Shown in pieces: positions 33,059-42,300 of a stretch of 64,000 bases of DNA; the stretch's first letter is position 1, and every line of letters begins with the position of its first letter. The translations under genes were made by a program, and so were the position numbers. The notes beneath the pieces were generated by a model, which had not been told where the DNA came from, ran no database searches, and worked only from the letters and a program-made list of their open reading frames with translations. This DNA comes from Verrucomicrobiota bacterium (GTDB lineage: Bacteria > Verrucomicrobiota > Verrucomicrobiia > Opitutales > Opitutaceae): NCBI GenBank assembly GCA_016235555.1, contig JACRKC010000099.1, forward strand, positions 21,262 through 85,261, written 5' to 3'.

Positions 33059-34818
33059 GCGGAGACGGCTTCGGCGCGAGTGCGGCGGGCGGCGGCGAGC
33101 AGCGCCCAGCCGACGGCGGCGACGACACCACCGCAGCCGAGAAACGCGAGGCGGCCGAGGGCGGGGTTGGGAATAAGGGCGAGCAGCGCGACGAACGCGC
33201 CATACGCGAGACAGAGCCAGCCGACGACGGAGGACTGGCGGGCGTCGTTGGCGTTGTGGGCGCCTTCCTCCTTCGCGAAATCGACGGGCGTGCGCAGGCG
33301 CGTGAAGAACTCGTCGATCTGGGTCTTCTCCGCGGCGGTGGCGCGGGACCAAAAGAGTTTGGTGGCGACGAACCACGTGGAGCAGAGGGCGACGTTGCCG
33401 AAGAGCTCGATGGATTGGCGCCAGTATTCGCGGGCGGCGGCGTCGAGCGGATGCGCGATGCCGAAGACGCCGGCGGCCCATTCGGGCGTGAGTTTCTCGG
33501 TGATGAAGAGCGAGCTCAGGAAGCCGACGACGACAGTGCTCCACGCGGACCACGGCGGGGTGTGTTTCACGAGCAGGCCGAGGAAGAGCGGCACGATGAT
33601 CGGGATGCCGATGAGAATGCTGAGGCGCTGGGTGAGCTGGAAGAGCGTGAGGTTTTTCAACTGGCTCATCTGGAGGGCGACGAGGATGACGAGGGCGCCG
33701 AAGATCACCGTGACGACTTTGCCGACGACGAGCAGGTGGCGGTCGGTGGCGTGGGGCTTGAGGACGGGTTGGTAGAAATTCTTGATGAAGAAGCCGGTGT
33801 TTTTGTTCAGGCCCGAGTCCATCGAGGACATCGTGGCGGCGAAGATGCCGCTCACGAGCAGGCCCATCATGCCGACGGGCATCACGTCGCGCGCGATGGC
33901 AATGAAAGCGGCTTCCTCCGGGTTCTTGAGCGTGGGGAACACGGCGCGCAGGTCCGGGAAGCGGATCGCGGCGAACATCGGCGGCAGGAACCAGATCACG
34001 ATGCCGAGCAGGAAGAGCGTGGCGCCGAGGAAGCCGGCCCAGCGGGCGTGACGGCTGTCTTTGACGCAGAGGTAGCGGTTGGCGTCGGCGAGATTGTTGG
34101 TGGTGTGGAGTTGCTTGAGCAGCATGGCGACGCACCAGAGGCCGAGAAATTCCTTCGAAAAAACCTGCCCGAGATCGAGGTGATGCGCGGGAGCGTGGGA
34201 GAGGAAGCCGCCGAAGCCGCCGACCTTGATGAGTCCGAGCACGGTGACGGCGAGGCACACGGGCATGAGGATGAGCACCTGGATGAAATCGCTCGCGAGG
34301 ACCGCCCAGCTCCCGCCGACGAGCGCCATCACGAGCACGACGGCGCCGGTGACGATGATGGTGAGCGAAAGGTCGACGCCGAAGACGGCCGAGAAAAACA
34401 CGGCGAGGGAGTTGAGCCAGATGCCGGCCTGGAGGAGACCGAAGGGGAGCTGGGTCCAGGTGAAAAACTGCTCGCTGACGCGGCCGAAGCGGTGGCGGAT
34501 GGCCTCGACGCCGGTGACGACGCGGAGCTGGCGGAAGCGCGGGGCGAAGTGCAGGGCGTTGAGCGCGAAGCCGAAGGCGTTGCCGAGGTAGATGATCATG
34601 ATCGGCCAGCCGTCGGCGTAGGCCTTGCTCGCGGCGCCGGTGAAGGTCCACGCGCTGAACTGCACCATGAACGCAGAGCCGCCGACCATCCACCAGAGGG
34701 CCTTGCCGCCGCCGCGGAAGTAATCGGAGACGTTGGTCACGAACCGGCGGAAGACCCAGCTGATCGCCAGCATGTAGCCGAAGTAGAAGACGAGGACGGC
34801 GTAGTCGTAGCGTGTCAT
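33055..34818 (-). CDS. Sodium:solute symporter (SSS family)
   Basis: 587 residues from the ATG at 34818 (MTRYDYAVLVFYFGYMLAIS). Hydrophobic throughout with about 14 membrane segments. The SSS signature region includes YFRGGGKALWWMVGGSAFMV, GLLVSGIFAATMSSMDSGLN (sodium-site loop, usually Ser/Thr rich) and later SILIGIPIIVPLFLGLLVK. Located in the cytoplasmic membrane; it should import a sugar or sugar derivative driven by sodium. It is the first gene of a four-gene operon (isomerase, dehydrogenase, DUF2264) and is coupled to the isomerase by an ATGA overlap. A LacI regulator lies upstream in the same direction, so the transported compound is probably also its inducer. Confidence 0.93.
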   Translation of the reverse strand: MTRYDYAVLVFYFGYMLAISWVFRRFVTNVSDYFRGGGKALWWMVGGSAFMVQFSAWTFTGAASKAYADGWPIMIIYLGNAFGFALNALHFAPRFRQLRVVTGVEAIRHRFGRVSEQFFTWTQLPFGLLQAGIWLNSLAVFFSAVFGVDLSLTIIVTGAVVLVMALVGGSWAVLASDFIQVLILMPVCLAVTVLGLIKVGGFGGFLSHAPAHHLDLGQVFSKEFLGLWCVAMLLKQLHTTNNLADANRYLCVKDSRHARWAGFLGATLFLLGIVIWFLPPMFAAIRFPDLRAVFPTLKNPEEAAFIAIARDVMPVGMMGLLVSGIFAATMSSMDSGLNKNTGFFIKNFYQPVLKPHATDRHLLVVGKVVTVIFGALVILVALQMSQLKNLTLFQLTQRLSILIGIPIIVPLFLGLLVKHTPPWSAWSTVVVGFLSSLFITEKLTPEWAAGVFGIAHPLDAAAREYWRQSIELFGNVALCSTWFVATKLFWSRATAAEKTQIDEFFTRLRTPVDFAKEEGAHNANDARQSSVVGWLCLAYGAFVALLALIPNPALGRLAFLGCGGVVAAVGWALLAAARRTRAEAVSA

Positions 34819-35127
34819 GGGGTTGGCGGCGGGGCGTGGCGGGGGAGCCAGCAGGGCTTAATAATTATAAAATGCCAAGGGGAAAAACGGTGGGTCGAGC
34901 TGCTGGGAGCATCTCAGTGTTCTGACTGAGGCGGGACGCCTCAGCCACGTGGACGAGGCGTCCCGCCTCGTCGATGGCAGAAAAGTGAGATGCGCTCGAG
35001 TCGCGGCCCGCCATTCTAGCGCAGCGAAAAACTCAGCGGGACTGCTTTGTTGGAGAGCGGCTTCGGACATCCTGCTGGATTCTTCGCTGCGCTCAGAATG
35101 ACAAACCAAGCCATGCAGCGACCGGCC
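34819..35127. other. Intergenic region between the LacI gene and the symporter gene
   Basis: 34855-34870 is AT-rich (taataattataaaatg), a possible promoter -10 region for the symporter operon. 34918-34978 is the palindromic repeat tgactgaggcgggacgcctc / gacgaggcgtcccgcctcgt. 35077-35108 is an interspersed repeat that on the minus strand would read VCHSERSEESSRM, a well-known repeat-derived peptide. No gene is seen. Confidence 0.6.
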
Positions 35128-36174
35128 CTACTGGGCCGGGCCGGTGGTGTCGCCCACGAAGAGTTGGGCCGGGAGCATGAGGTCGGTGAAGCCGGCGTCG
35201 TCGCCGGAGCCGCCGTCGATCACGAGGCGGGCGGCGGCTTCGCCGAGTTTTTCGGGATTGGAGCCGGCGGCGGTGATGCGCGGCGTGCCCTCGGTGGCGA
35301 CGGGCGAGAGATCGGCGCTGGCGACGCTGACCTCCGCCGGCACCTGCCAGCCCTCGCGTTCGAGCGCGCGCACGGCGCCGGAGGCCATGAGGGTGTTGTA
35401 GGCGATGAACGCGGTCGGAAAGTCGCGTCGTTTGGCGTGGGGCAGGAGTGCGGCGACGGCCTCGACGCCCTCGGCACGGTCGCCCTCCTTGAGTTTCACC
35501 GTGTAGCGCGGGTCGAGCTTCAGGCCGACGCCGGCGAGGGCGGACTCAAGCGCTTGGAGGCGCGCTTCGTGTCGACCGAGGCCGACGTTGCCACCGAGCC
35601 ACGCGAAGCGGCGATGGCCGAGGCCGTGGAGGTGTTGCACGAGCGATTCGAGGGCCTGCGGCTCGTTGCCGAGGACGGAGTGGCAGAGGCCGGGGTAGCG
35701 CGCGGAGACGGCGACGAGGCGCAGGCCGAGGCGGCGGAGTTTGTCGAGGAAGGGGCGCTGCACCTCGCCGATGAGGACGATGCCTTGATACTGGTGGCCG
35801 GCGGGGAACTGGCGGTGGAGCTTGGCGATGTCGAGCTGGTCCTCGGCGCCGATGAAGACGGTGTGGTATTCGCGGGCGCCGAGCGCGGTGTGCAGGCCGT
35901 GCTGCACGTGGCCGAAATACATCGCGGGGGTGTTGAGCCGCAGGGGTGCGCGGAGGATCACGCCCACCTGCCGGGGCTGCGCGGCGGGCGACGCGGCGAG
36001 GTGCATGCCTTTCGGGTGATAGCCGCGCTTCACCGCATGATCCCAGATGCGGTCGTAGGTGTCGGCGTTGATGCCGGAGCGGCGGCCGTTGAGGACGAGC
36101 GAGACGAGGGCCTGCGAGATGCCGAGCTCGTGGGCGAGCTGGGTCTGCGAAATTTTCTTGGCGGGGCGAGGCAC
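35128..36174 (-). CDS. LacI-family transcriptional regulator
   Basis: 348 residues from the GTG at 36174 (read as MPRPAKKISQTQLAHELGIS). The N-terminal helix-turn-helix is QTQLAHELGISQALVSLVLN with the hinge GRRSGI. A periplasmic-binding-like sensor follows: VGVILRAPLRLNTPAMYFGH, GIVLIGEVQRPFLDKLRRLG, FAWLGGNVGLGRHEARLQAL, PTAFIAYNTLMASGAV and a C-terminal dimer region. It probably represses the adjacent sugar operon (symporter, isomerase) until a sugar is bound. Two palindromes lie immediately upstream of its own start codon (36175-36197 and 36206-36226), which fits autoregulation if they are operators. Confidence 0.92.
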   Translation of the reverse strand: MPRPAKKISQTQLAHELGISQALVSLVLNGRRSGINADTYDRIWDHAVKRGYHPKGMHLAASPAAQPRQVGVILRAPLRLNTPAMYFGHVQHGLHTALGAREYHTVFIGAEDQLDIAKLHRQFPAGHQYQGIVLIGEVQRPFLDKLRRLGLRLVAVSARYPGLCHSVLGNEPQALESLVQHLHGLGHRRFAWLGGNVGLGRHEARLQALESALAGVGLKLDPRYTVKLKEGDRAEGVEAVAALLPHAKRRDFPTAFIAYNTLMASGAVRALEREGWQVPAEVSVASADLSPVATEGTPRITAAGSNPEKLGEAAARLVIDGGSGDDAGFTDLMLPAQLFVGDTTGPAQ

Positions 36175-36197
36175 AGGTTTTCGCTAGGCGAAAACCT
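36175..36197. promoter_or_regulatory. Palindrome A next to the lacI start codon
   Basis: AGGTTTTCGC-tag-GCGAAAACCT: perfect 10 bp arms, 3 bp centre. It abuts the GTG start, so a bound repressor or an mRNA hairpin would block translation or transcription. It could instead be an interspersed repeat. Confidence 0.55.
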
Positions 36198-36205
36198 AAA
36201 TCCCG

Positions 36206-36226
36206 GGTTTTAGCGAAGCAAAAACC
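36206..36226. promoter_or_regulatory. Palindrome B upstream of lacI, overlapping the NamZ-like gene stop
   Basis: GGTTTTAGC-gaa-GCAAAAACC: 9 bp arms with one mismatch and a 3 bp centre, the same design as palindrome A (GGTTTTxGC...GCxAAAACC). The two centres are ~30 bp apart. Confidence 0.5.
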
Positions 36227-37593
36227 TAACGGTAGATCCAGAAGCGCTTGCTCTGCTCCTGGTAGATCCGCGCCTGCTCGCGCCAGGTGCGCAGCCACGC
36301 GTCGATGTCGATGTTGCGGCCTTTGGCGACGAGATCGTTGTAGAACGCGGTCGAGCCCATCAGGTGCAGGAAGAGGCTGCGTTTCTCCGTGGTCGCGGCG
36401 GCGAAGGGATTTTTCGGCTCCAGTTTACAGGCGAGCTTCATCATCCAGAAACTCAGCTCGGTCGGGCGCCACGCGTCGTAGTCGGCGATTTCGAGATAAA
36501 GGCCGGTGCCGGCCTGGCCGGTCTTGGCGTTGGGCACGCTGATGCGGCTGAGGCGCACGCCGGCGAGCGGCAGCGGGCGGAGTTCTTTCTCCAGCGCGTC
36601 GGCCCTGGCGGCGCGGTGCGACACGCCGCGAAAGGCGTGCTGGTTGCTCACGCCGTGACTGAAGCCGCCGAGTTCGCAGCCGAGCCCGGTCATCGGGTAA
36701 CCTTTCACGGCCTCGAAATCCTGGACCATCGGTGAGGTGGCGACCCACGTCAGGCCGGTCTCGGACCAGCGCATGGCGCGCGTCCAGCCGCGCATGGGGA
36801 CGACGGTGAGTTTGCCTTTGGTGCGCGCGGCTTCGGGCACGGAATACGGACCGGCGGCCTCGGGTGCCTCCTTGGCCATGCGGGCGAGCTCACCCATCGT
36901 GAGGCCGTGCACGTAGGGCACGCGCCACGCGCCGACGTAGCTCATCTGGTTGGCGTCCATCGGCGGGCCGTCGGCCTTGAGGCCGCCGAGGGGGTTGGGA
37001 CGGTCGAGCACGATGCACTCGACGCCATTTTCAAAGCACGCGATGAGCGCGAGCTTCAGCGCGCTGATGAACGTGTAGCTGCGCGTGCCGATGTCCTGGA
37101 GGTCGATCACGAGTGCATCGAGATCCTTGAGCTGGGTCTTGGTGGGCTTGCGCGACTTGCCGTCGTAGAGCGAGCGGACGGGCAGGCCGGTGCGCTTGTC
37201 GGTGTAGTCGGTGTAGTTCTTGCCGGCGGGAAATTCGTTGTTGATCCCGTGCTCGACGGCGAAGAGGGCGACGAGCTTCACGCCCGGGGCGCGGCGCAGC
37301 ACATCGGAGGTGCGTTCGCCGCGGCGGTTGACGCCGGCGGGGTGCGTGAGCAGGCCGTGGCGCTTGCCTTGGACCGTGGCGAAGCCCTCGGCCGCGAGCC
37401 CGTCGATGCCGAGCAGCACGGGGCCGGGGGCGGGGGCGGGGGTCGGCGTCGCAAGCGATGGCTGCGGCGTGAACAACGGCGCCGCGGGCCTGGCTGCGGG
37501 CGGCTTGTTGGCGCTGCACCCGGCGAGGGCGAGCAGCGGCGCGAGCAACGGAAGAAACTTCCGCACGGAAAAAACGTGAGCGGCTCCAGCCAT
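36226..37593 (-). CDS. DUF1343 / NamZ-like exo-beta-N-acetylmuramidase lipoprotein
   Basis: 455 residues from the ATG at 37593 (MAGAAHVFSVRKFLPLLAPL). A lipobox LALAGC gives a lipoprotein; a Pro/Ala-rich linker follows (to ~58). The DUF1343 domain then runs to the end: VLLGIDGLAAEGFATVQGKR, LLTHPAGVNRRGERTSDVL, LVALFAVEHGINNEFPAGKN, DALVIDLQDIGTRSYTFIS, CIVLDRPNPLGG, VPYVHGLTMGELARM. Characterised DUF1343 members release N-acetylmuramic acid from peptidoglycan fragments (GH171). Likely in the periplasm, in cell-wall turnover or muropeptide use. The start gives a short N-region before the hydrophobic core. An upstream GTG/TTG extension would run into a repeat and is not used. Confidence 0.9.
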   Translation of the reverse strand: MAGAAHVFSVRKFLPLLAPLLALAGCSANKPPAARPAAPLFTPQPSLATPTPAPAPGPVLLGIDGLAAEGFATVQGKRHGLLTHPAGVNRRGERTSDVLRRAPGVKLVALFAVEHGINNEFPAGKNYTDYTDKRTGLPVRSLYDGKSRKPTKTQLKDLDALVIDLQDIGTRSYTFISALKLALIACFENGVECIVLDRPNPLGGLKADGPPMDANQMSYVGAWRVPYVHGLTMGELARMAKEAPEAAGPYSVPEAARTKGKLTVVPMRGWTRAMRWSETGLTWVATSPMVQDFEAVKGYPMTGLGCELGGFSHGVSNQHAFRGVSHRAARADALEKELRPLPLAGVRLSRISVPNAKTGQAGTGLYLEIADYDAWRPTELSFWMMKLACKLEPKNPFAAATTEKRSLFLHLMGSTAFYNDLVAKGRNIDIDAWLRTWREQARIYQEQSKRFWIYR

Positions 37594-37959
37594 GAATCTG
37601 AGAGAGATGCCACGCCGCGCGCCGCGGTCACGCTGAAAAGCGGGCGGGTTGTTCACCGGGGTGTGACTCAAACTGAGGTCAGTAATTTGGCGGCGGTCTA
37701 TGACCGCCGAACGAATGCCCGTGGCGCCACGCCGGCGGTCATAGACCGCCGCTACAACCGAGGCATTCGAGAACTACCTCAGTTTGAGTTACACCCTGCT
37801 CACCCGACGAGGCAGTCGTGAACTTTGCGCGAGGCGGTGCACGGGAGTAGGGCAGGTCTGCGACCTGCCCGGCGAACATTCACCGCGTGAAAAGGCAGGT
37901 CACAGACCTGCCCTACCTCGGAGTCCGTCCGTCTTCTCGAACAAAGTGCATGACTGCTT
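37594..37959. other. Intergenic region made almost entirely of palindromic repeats
   Basis: 37650-37797 is one long nested palindrome: outer arms ggtgtgactcaaactgaggt and acctcagtttgagttacacc, inner arms ggcggtctatgaccgcc and ggcggtcatagaccgcc. 37845-37918 is a second palindrome: gtagggcaggtctgcgacct against aggtcacagacctgccctac. No gene is seen. Confidence 0.85.
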
Positions 37960-39114
37960 TTAGCGCGCGAACGCCTGCGACACCGCCTTCGCGAGATTCG
38001 CAGATGCTGAGCGCAACGCCTCGGCGAGGGGCTGGCCCGGCGGCGTGATGGCGTGGACGGCGAGGCGGTCGCGCGTCGAGGCCGTCACGGCGCCGGCGAA
38101 GACGTGGACTTGTTTGCCGAGGGCGAGCGCGCGGGCGGCGACGGCGCCGGGGCCTTTGCCGCTGAGCGAGCTTTCGTCGAAGCGGCCTTCGCCGGTGATC
38201 ACGAGGTCGGCGGCGGCGGCACGGTGCTCGACGTCGAGCCAGGCGCTCACGAGATCGAAACCGGGGAGGAGTTTGGCGCGCGCGGCGGCCATCAGACCGA
38301 AGGAGATGCCGCCGGCGGCGCCGGCGCCGGGGGTGTCCATGAGCGCATCGGGCTGGCCGGCGTGCAGGCACAGCAGCAGCGCCAGGCGTGCGCTCTCGTG
38401 ATCGAGGCGAGGGAGGTCCTCGGGGCGGAGGCCTTTTTGCGGGCCGTAGACGGCGGCGGCGCCACGCGGGCCGAGGAGGGGATTGGTCACGTCGCAGGCG
38501 ATGCGGATGGGCGGGAGCGTCGCGGGGACGCTGCCGGCGAAGCGCGTGCCGCGATTCCAGCGCGCGGGAATTGGCGGCGAGATTTTCTGGCCGTCGCGCT
38601 CGACGAGCGGGAGGCCGAGGGCGCTCAGCGCGCCGAGACCAAGGTCGTGCGTGGCGCTGCCGCCCACGCCGAGGAGGATGGCGGCGGCCTGGGCTTCGGC
38701 GGCGGCGTGGATCAGTTCGCCGGTGCCGAGCGTGGTGGTCTGCCAGGGGTCGCGTTGATCCAGCGGCAGCAGCGCGAGGCCGCTGGCGGCGGCCATTTCG
38801 ATGACGGCGACCTCGCCGGTGGCGTGGTCGAGGCCGAGCTGCGCGCGGGCGGCGGCCGGGATTTTCGCGCTGCGCACGAAGCCGATCGGGGCGTCGACGC
38901 GGCCTCCGCGCGGTCCGGTCACGGGGATTTTTCTCAATTCGCCGCCGGCGGCGGCGGTGAGGATCTCGCAAAAGCCCTCGCCGCCATCGGCGAGCGGGCA
39001 GAGGTCGAGCGTCCAGTCGGGGTGCGCGCGACGCAGGGCGAAAGCGGCGATCTCGCACGCGGCGGGGGCGGTGAGGGAGTCTTTGAATTTGTCGAAGGCG
39101 AGGAGGACGCGCAT
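37960..39114 (-). CDS. Glycerate kinase
   Basis: 384 residues from the ATG at 39114 (MRVLLAFDKFKDSLTAPAAC). Glycerate kinase (type 1) features: the first line itself (DKFKDSLTA), LCPLADGGEGFCEILTAA, AAILLGVGGSATHDLGLGAL (Gly-rich loop), NPLLGPRGAAAVYGPQKG, DLVITGEGRFDESSLSGKGP. Cytoplasmic; makes phosphoglycerate from glycerate with ATP, joining sugar-acid or glyoxylate metabolism to glycolysis. Start well supported because the motif begins at residue 6. It lies alone between repeats. It may serve the hydroxyacid dehydrogenase pathway at 30759-31769. Confidence 0.95.
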   Translation of the reverse strand: MRVLLAFDKFKDSLTAPAACEIAAFALRRAHPDWTLDLCPLADGGEGFCEILTAAAGGELRKIPVTGPRGGRVDAPIGFVRSAKIPAAARAQLGLDHATGEVAVIEMAAASGLALLPLDQRDPWQTTTLGTGELIHAAAEAQAAAILLGVGGSATHDLGLGALSALGLPLVERDGQKISPPIPARWNRGTRFAGSVPATLPPIRIACDVTNPLLGPRGAAAVYGPQKGLRPEDLPRLDHESARLALLLCLHAGQPDALMDTPGAGAAGGISFGLMAAARAKLLPGFDLVSAWLDVEHRAAAADLVITGEGRFDESSLSGKGPGAVAARALALGKQVHVFAGAVTASTRDRLAVHAITPPGQPLAEALRSASANLAKAVSQAFAR

Positions 39115-39330
39115 CGGGGAAAAGCTAGATGGATTGCCGCGTCGTCCCGCAAGGCGGGACTACTCGCAATGACAAAAAGGACGCGGCGCTCCGCGGAATG
39201 ACACGAAATTGCGCACGGGACGTCCCGCTTCTCCCGAAGCGGGCTGCGGTGAGGGAAAAAGGCGCGGCGAGGGCGCCGCGTCCCCCGCTGGCAGTCGTCG
39301 AATGCGGGCGCGGGGACGCGCCCGCCCACC
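39115..39330. repeat. Cluster of interspersed repeats downstream of TonB receptor 3
   Basis: 39127-39172 holds a hairpin with tcccgcaaggcggga. 39290-39337 carries gaatgcgggcgcggggacgc then gcccgcccacctc, one arm of the composite element at 43249-43335. It separates convergent-sense genes and may terminate receptor 3 transcription. Confidence 0.75.
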
Positions 39331-42300
39331 TCAGAACGAGCCAGTCACGCCCGCGGTGAAGGTGAAGCCGAGATTGTTCGCGATCTGGAAATTGCTCCAC
39401 GCGGGCGCACCGTCGACGACGCGCCAGCGGGTTTTCTGGGCGTTGGTGATGTTGCGGCCGGAGAGGAAGAGTTTGGCCCAGCGCGTGACGCCGAATTCGA
39501 GGTTGAAGTCCACGGCGGTGTAGGGCGGATAGAAACGGTCGCCGCGGATGGCGGGATTCGTGGCGCTGGCGGCGATGTCCTCGCGCTGGCGGTAGACGCG
39601 GCCGTAGCGGATGACGCCGAGGTTGGCGCCGATCTTGCCGCGGCGGTAGCCGAGGGAGGCCTTGAGCTGGTTTTCGTAGTAGTTCTGAAAATCGCCGCTG
39701 ATGTTGCCGTTGGTGTAACTGAAGCGGGCGAGGTGGTTGTGGTTGAAGCTGCCGGTGACGTTGAAGCCGCGCAGCGCGGAGGGCAGCCAGCGGTCGAGGG
39801 GCTGGCGCACGGAGAGTTCCTCGCCATTGATCTGGCCGATGCCTTGGTTGAGCCAGGTGGTCGCCTGGAAATTGAGGAACGTGGGCTCGAGATCGAGGGC
39901 GGCGAGCTTGGCGGGCGTGTCGAGCAACTCGGTCTGCTGCACCTGCACGTTTTTGATGTCTTTCACGAAGCCGCCGAGCGTGATGACGCCGCCCTGCGCG
40001 GTGTAGTATTCGAGGTGAGCCTCGTAGTTGCTGGCGACCCACGGCTTGAGCGCGGGCTTCGGGCGGTTGACGGAGCCGAGGGCGACATTGGCGAACGGGC
40101 CGGTGGTGACGGGGTCGAAGTTGAAGGTGGTGCTCGGAATGATGGCGCGGCCGAAACGGTTTTTCGCCTGCGTCTTCGCGAAGCCGGCGCGGAGGATCAG
40201 GTTTTCGCGGAGGCTGTAGTTGAGCTGGAGGCTGGGGAACCAGCCGTCGTTGCTGCCGTGGCCGGTGGCGCCCTTGCGGACGTAGCGGACCATGTTGCCG
40301 GCGAGCGTGCCGTCGACGAGGCCCTGGCGCGTGACGTAACGGGAGCCGCGGTCGAGGCTGCCGAGCGCGTCGGCGTCGGCCCGCTCGTAGCGCACGCCGC
40401 CGGAGTAGGTGAGGCGGTTCTGGAAAAACGCGCCGCTGAACTCGAGCCACGGGGCGTAGGTCTTTTCGTTCACCTCGTAGGGTTCGACGGTCGTGAAGCG
40501 GAACGACTCGGCGTCGCGCAACTGGAACCAATCGGGGTGCTGCTGGTAGAGCTGGTAGAGGCGGCGCATCGAGACGCGGGTCACGGCGGGGAAATCATAA
40601 TACGCATCGCGCTCGGGCAGGGTGTTGACGGCGGCGATCTGGCCCGCGTGGTCGTCGGCGGTCTGCGCGATGTGATCGGCGCCGACAAACGTGTAGATTT
40701 TCGCATCGTAGTTCTGCACGTTGCGGAACAGCTCGTCGTAATCGTAACCGAGGCGCACGGCGAACGGATTGCCGGCGAGCGAGAAGGTGCGCTTCACCTT
40801 CAGGCGCAGCGCGCCGATGCTCTCGTTGGTCTTGCCGGGGCGCGAGACGGCGCCGCCGATCGTCATGGTGGAGGGATCCTGCCAGTTGAGTTCGGGGCCG
40901 AGCGTGGTCTGGCCGGTGGCGGCGGCGTAGGACTTGATGGTGCGGGCGTTGAACTGATCGCCGATGTCGCGAAAGTTGACCGTGAGGAGCTGGCGTGAGC
41001 CCGCGGTGCCGGTGCCGACGCCGGTGAGCGGGAGGCCGGAGCCGTTGAAGGTGTTGCTGCCAAAGAAGCCGTCGTCGGTGTCGCGGAAGATGTGCTTCGA
41101 CATCGAGAACGAGCCCGCGGCGTTGACGAGCCAGTCGCGGTGGCGCCACTCGGCCTCGGCGGCGTTGGTGAAGGTGTCCTTCACGCCGTTGCGCCAGGCC
41201 TCGCGCAGATCGTAGCGGATGGAGCCGGTGCCGAGGTTGCCGTAGACGTTGCGCTGGTCGTTGGTGCCGGGCGAGCCGAGCGGGGTGTCGAGCACCGCGG
41301 CGGTGACGGCGGTGCTCTGCGCGCCGGTCAGCCAGTTGAACCGGACGTCGTCGCCGGCGCGTTCCTGATAGCGGCTGCCGCTGAGCGAATACGAGAGGCG
41401 CAGTCCGCGCACGGGCCGCCAGTCGAGTTTCACGGAGGCGGCGTCGGTCACGTCCTGCTTCGGATTGTCGTGGATGCCCTCGGTGAACGCGGCGGGATTC
41501 AGCACGCTCACGGTGGTGAGCGGCCGGCCGGCGGCGAGGCGGGCTTTGGCGGCGGCGGCCTGGTCGGCGTTGCCGAAATTGACCGTGGGGAACGACCAGT
41601 GCACGCGGCCGAGCACGTCGTTGTGGTTGAACGTGACCGCGTAGCCGAAGGTCTTGGACACCGGGTCGGTCCAGGTGAGCTTGAAGTTCGGGCGCCAGCC
41701 GGGGAGGCGCGTGTCGCGGATGCCGGCGCGGCTGCCGAGGCCGAGCGATTCGTGGTCGGTCGTGAACAGCGCCTGGTAGGTGAACCGGCGGCGGTCGGCC
41801 TCGAAGGCGGAGCGGCGCACCATGTTGACGGAGCCGCCGATGGCGTTGGCGCTGTCCTCGGGCGTGCGGAGCTTGCGGACCTCCACGCGGGCGATGTCCG
41901 CGGCCGAGGCGCCCATCATCTCGAAGTTCCGGTCGCGGTTGCTGGTGCCGAGCGTCGCGGTGGAGGCGGAAGCCACCGGCATGTTGTCGAAGCGGATCTC
42001 GGTGTTGACGGCGTCGAGGCCGCGCACGCTGACGCCGACGATGTTGTTGGCGAAATACTCCACGCTCACGCCGGGCAGCCACTTCATGAGTTCGCCGGGA
42101 TTCGAGTCGGGGATCGTGCCGAACTGATCCGCGGAGATGACGCTCTTCTGGCCGAGCGCCATGCGCTGCTCGTTGACGGCGATGGCGGCGGCGTCGGTCT
42201 CCTTCACGGCCTGGACGACGAATTGGTCGAGGCGCACGGTCTCATCCGTGGTGCCGTAACGGCCGACGCTCGTGAGCTTCACGTCCTGCTGCACGACCTG

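Noticed and set aside
34858..35109. 83-codon minus-strand ORF beginning MVCHSERSEESSR
   Set aside because: The peptide is a known translation of an interspersed repeat, and the rest of the ORF runs through another palindrome.
37650..37918. Possible CRISPR array from repeated words
   Set aside because: The repeats are inverted, not direct with unique spacers, and no cas genes are present.
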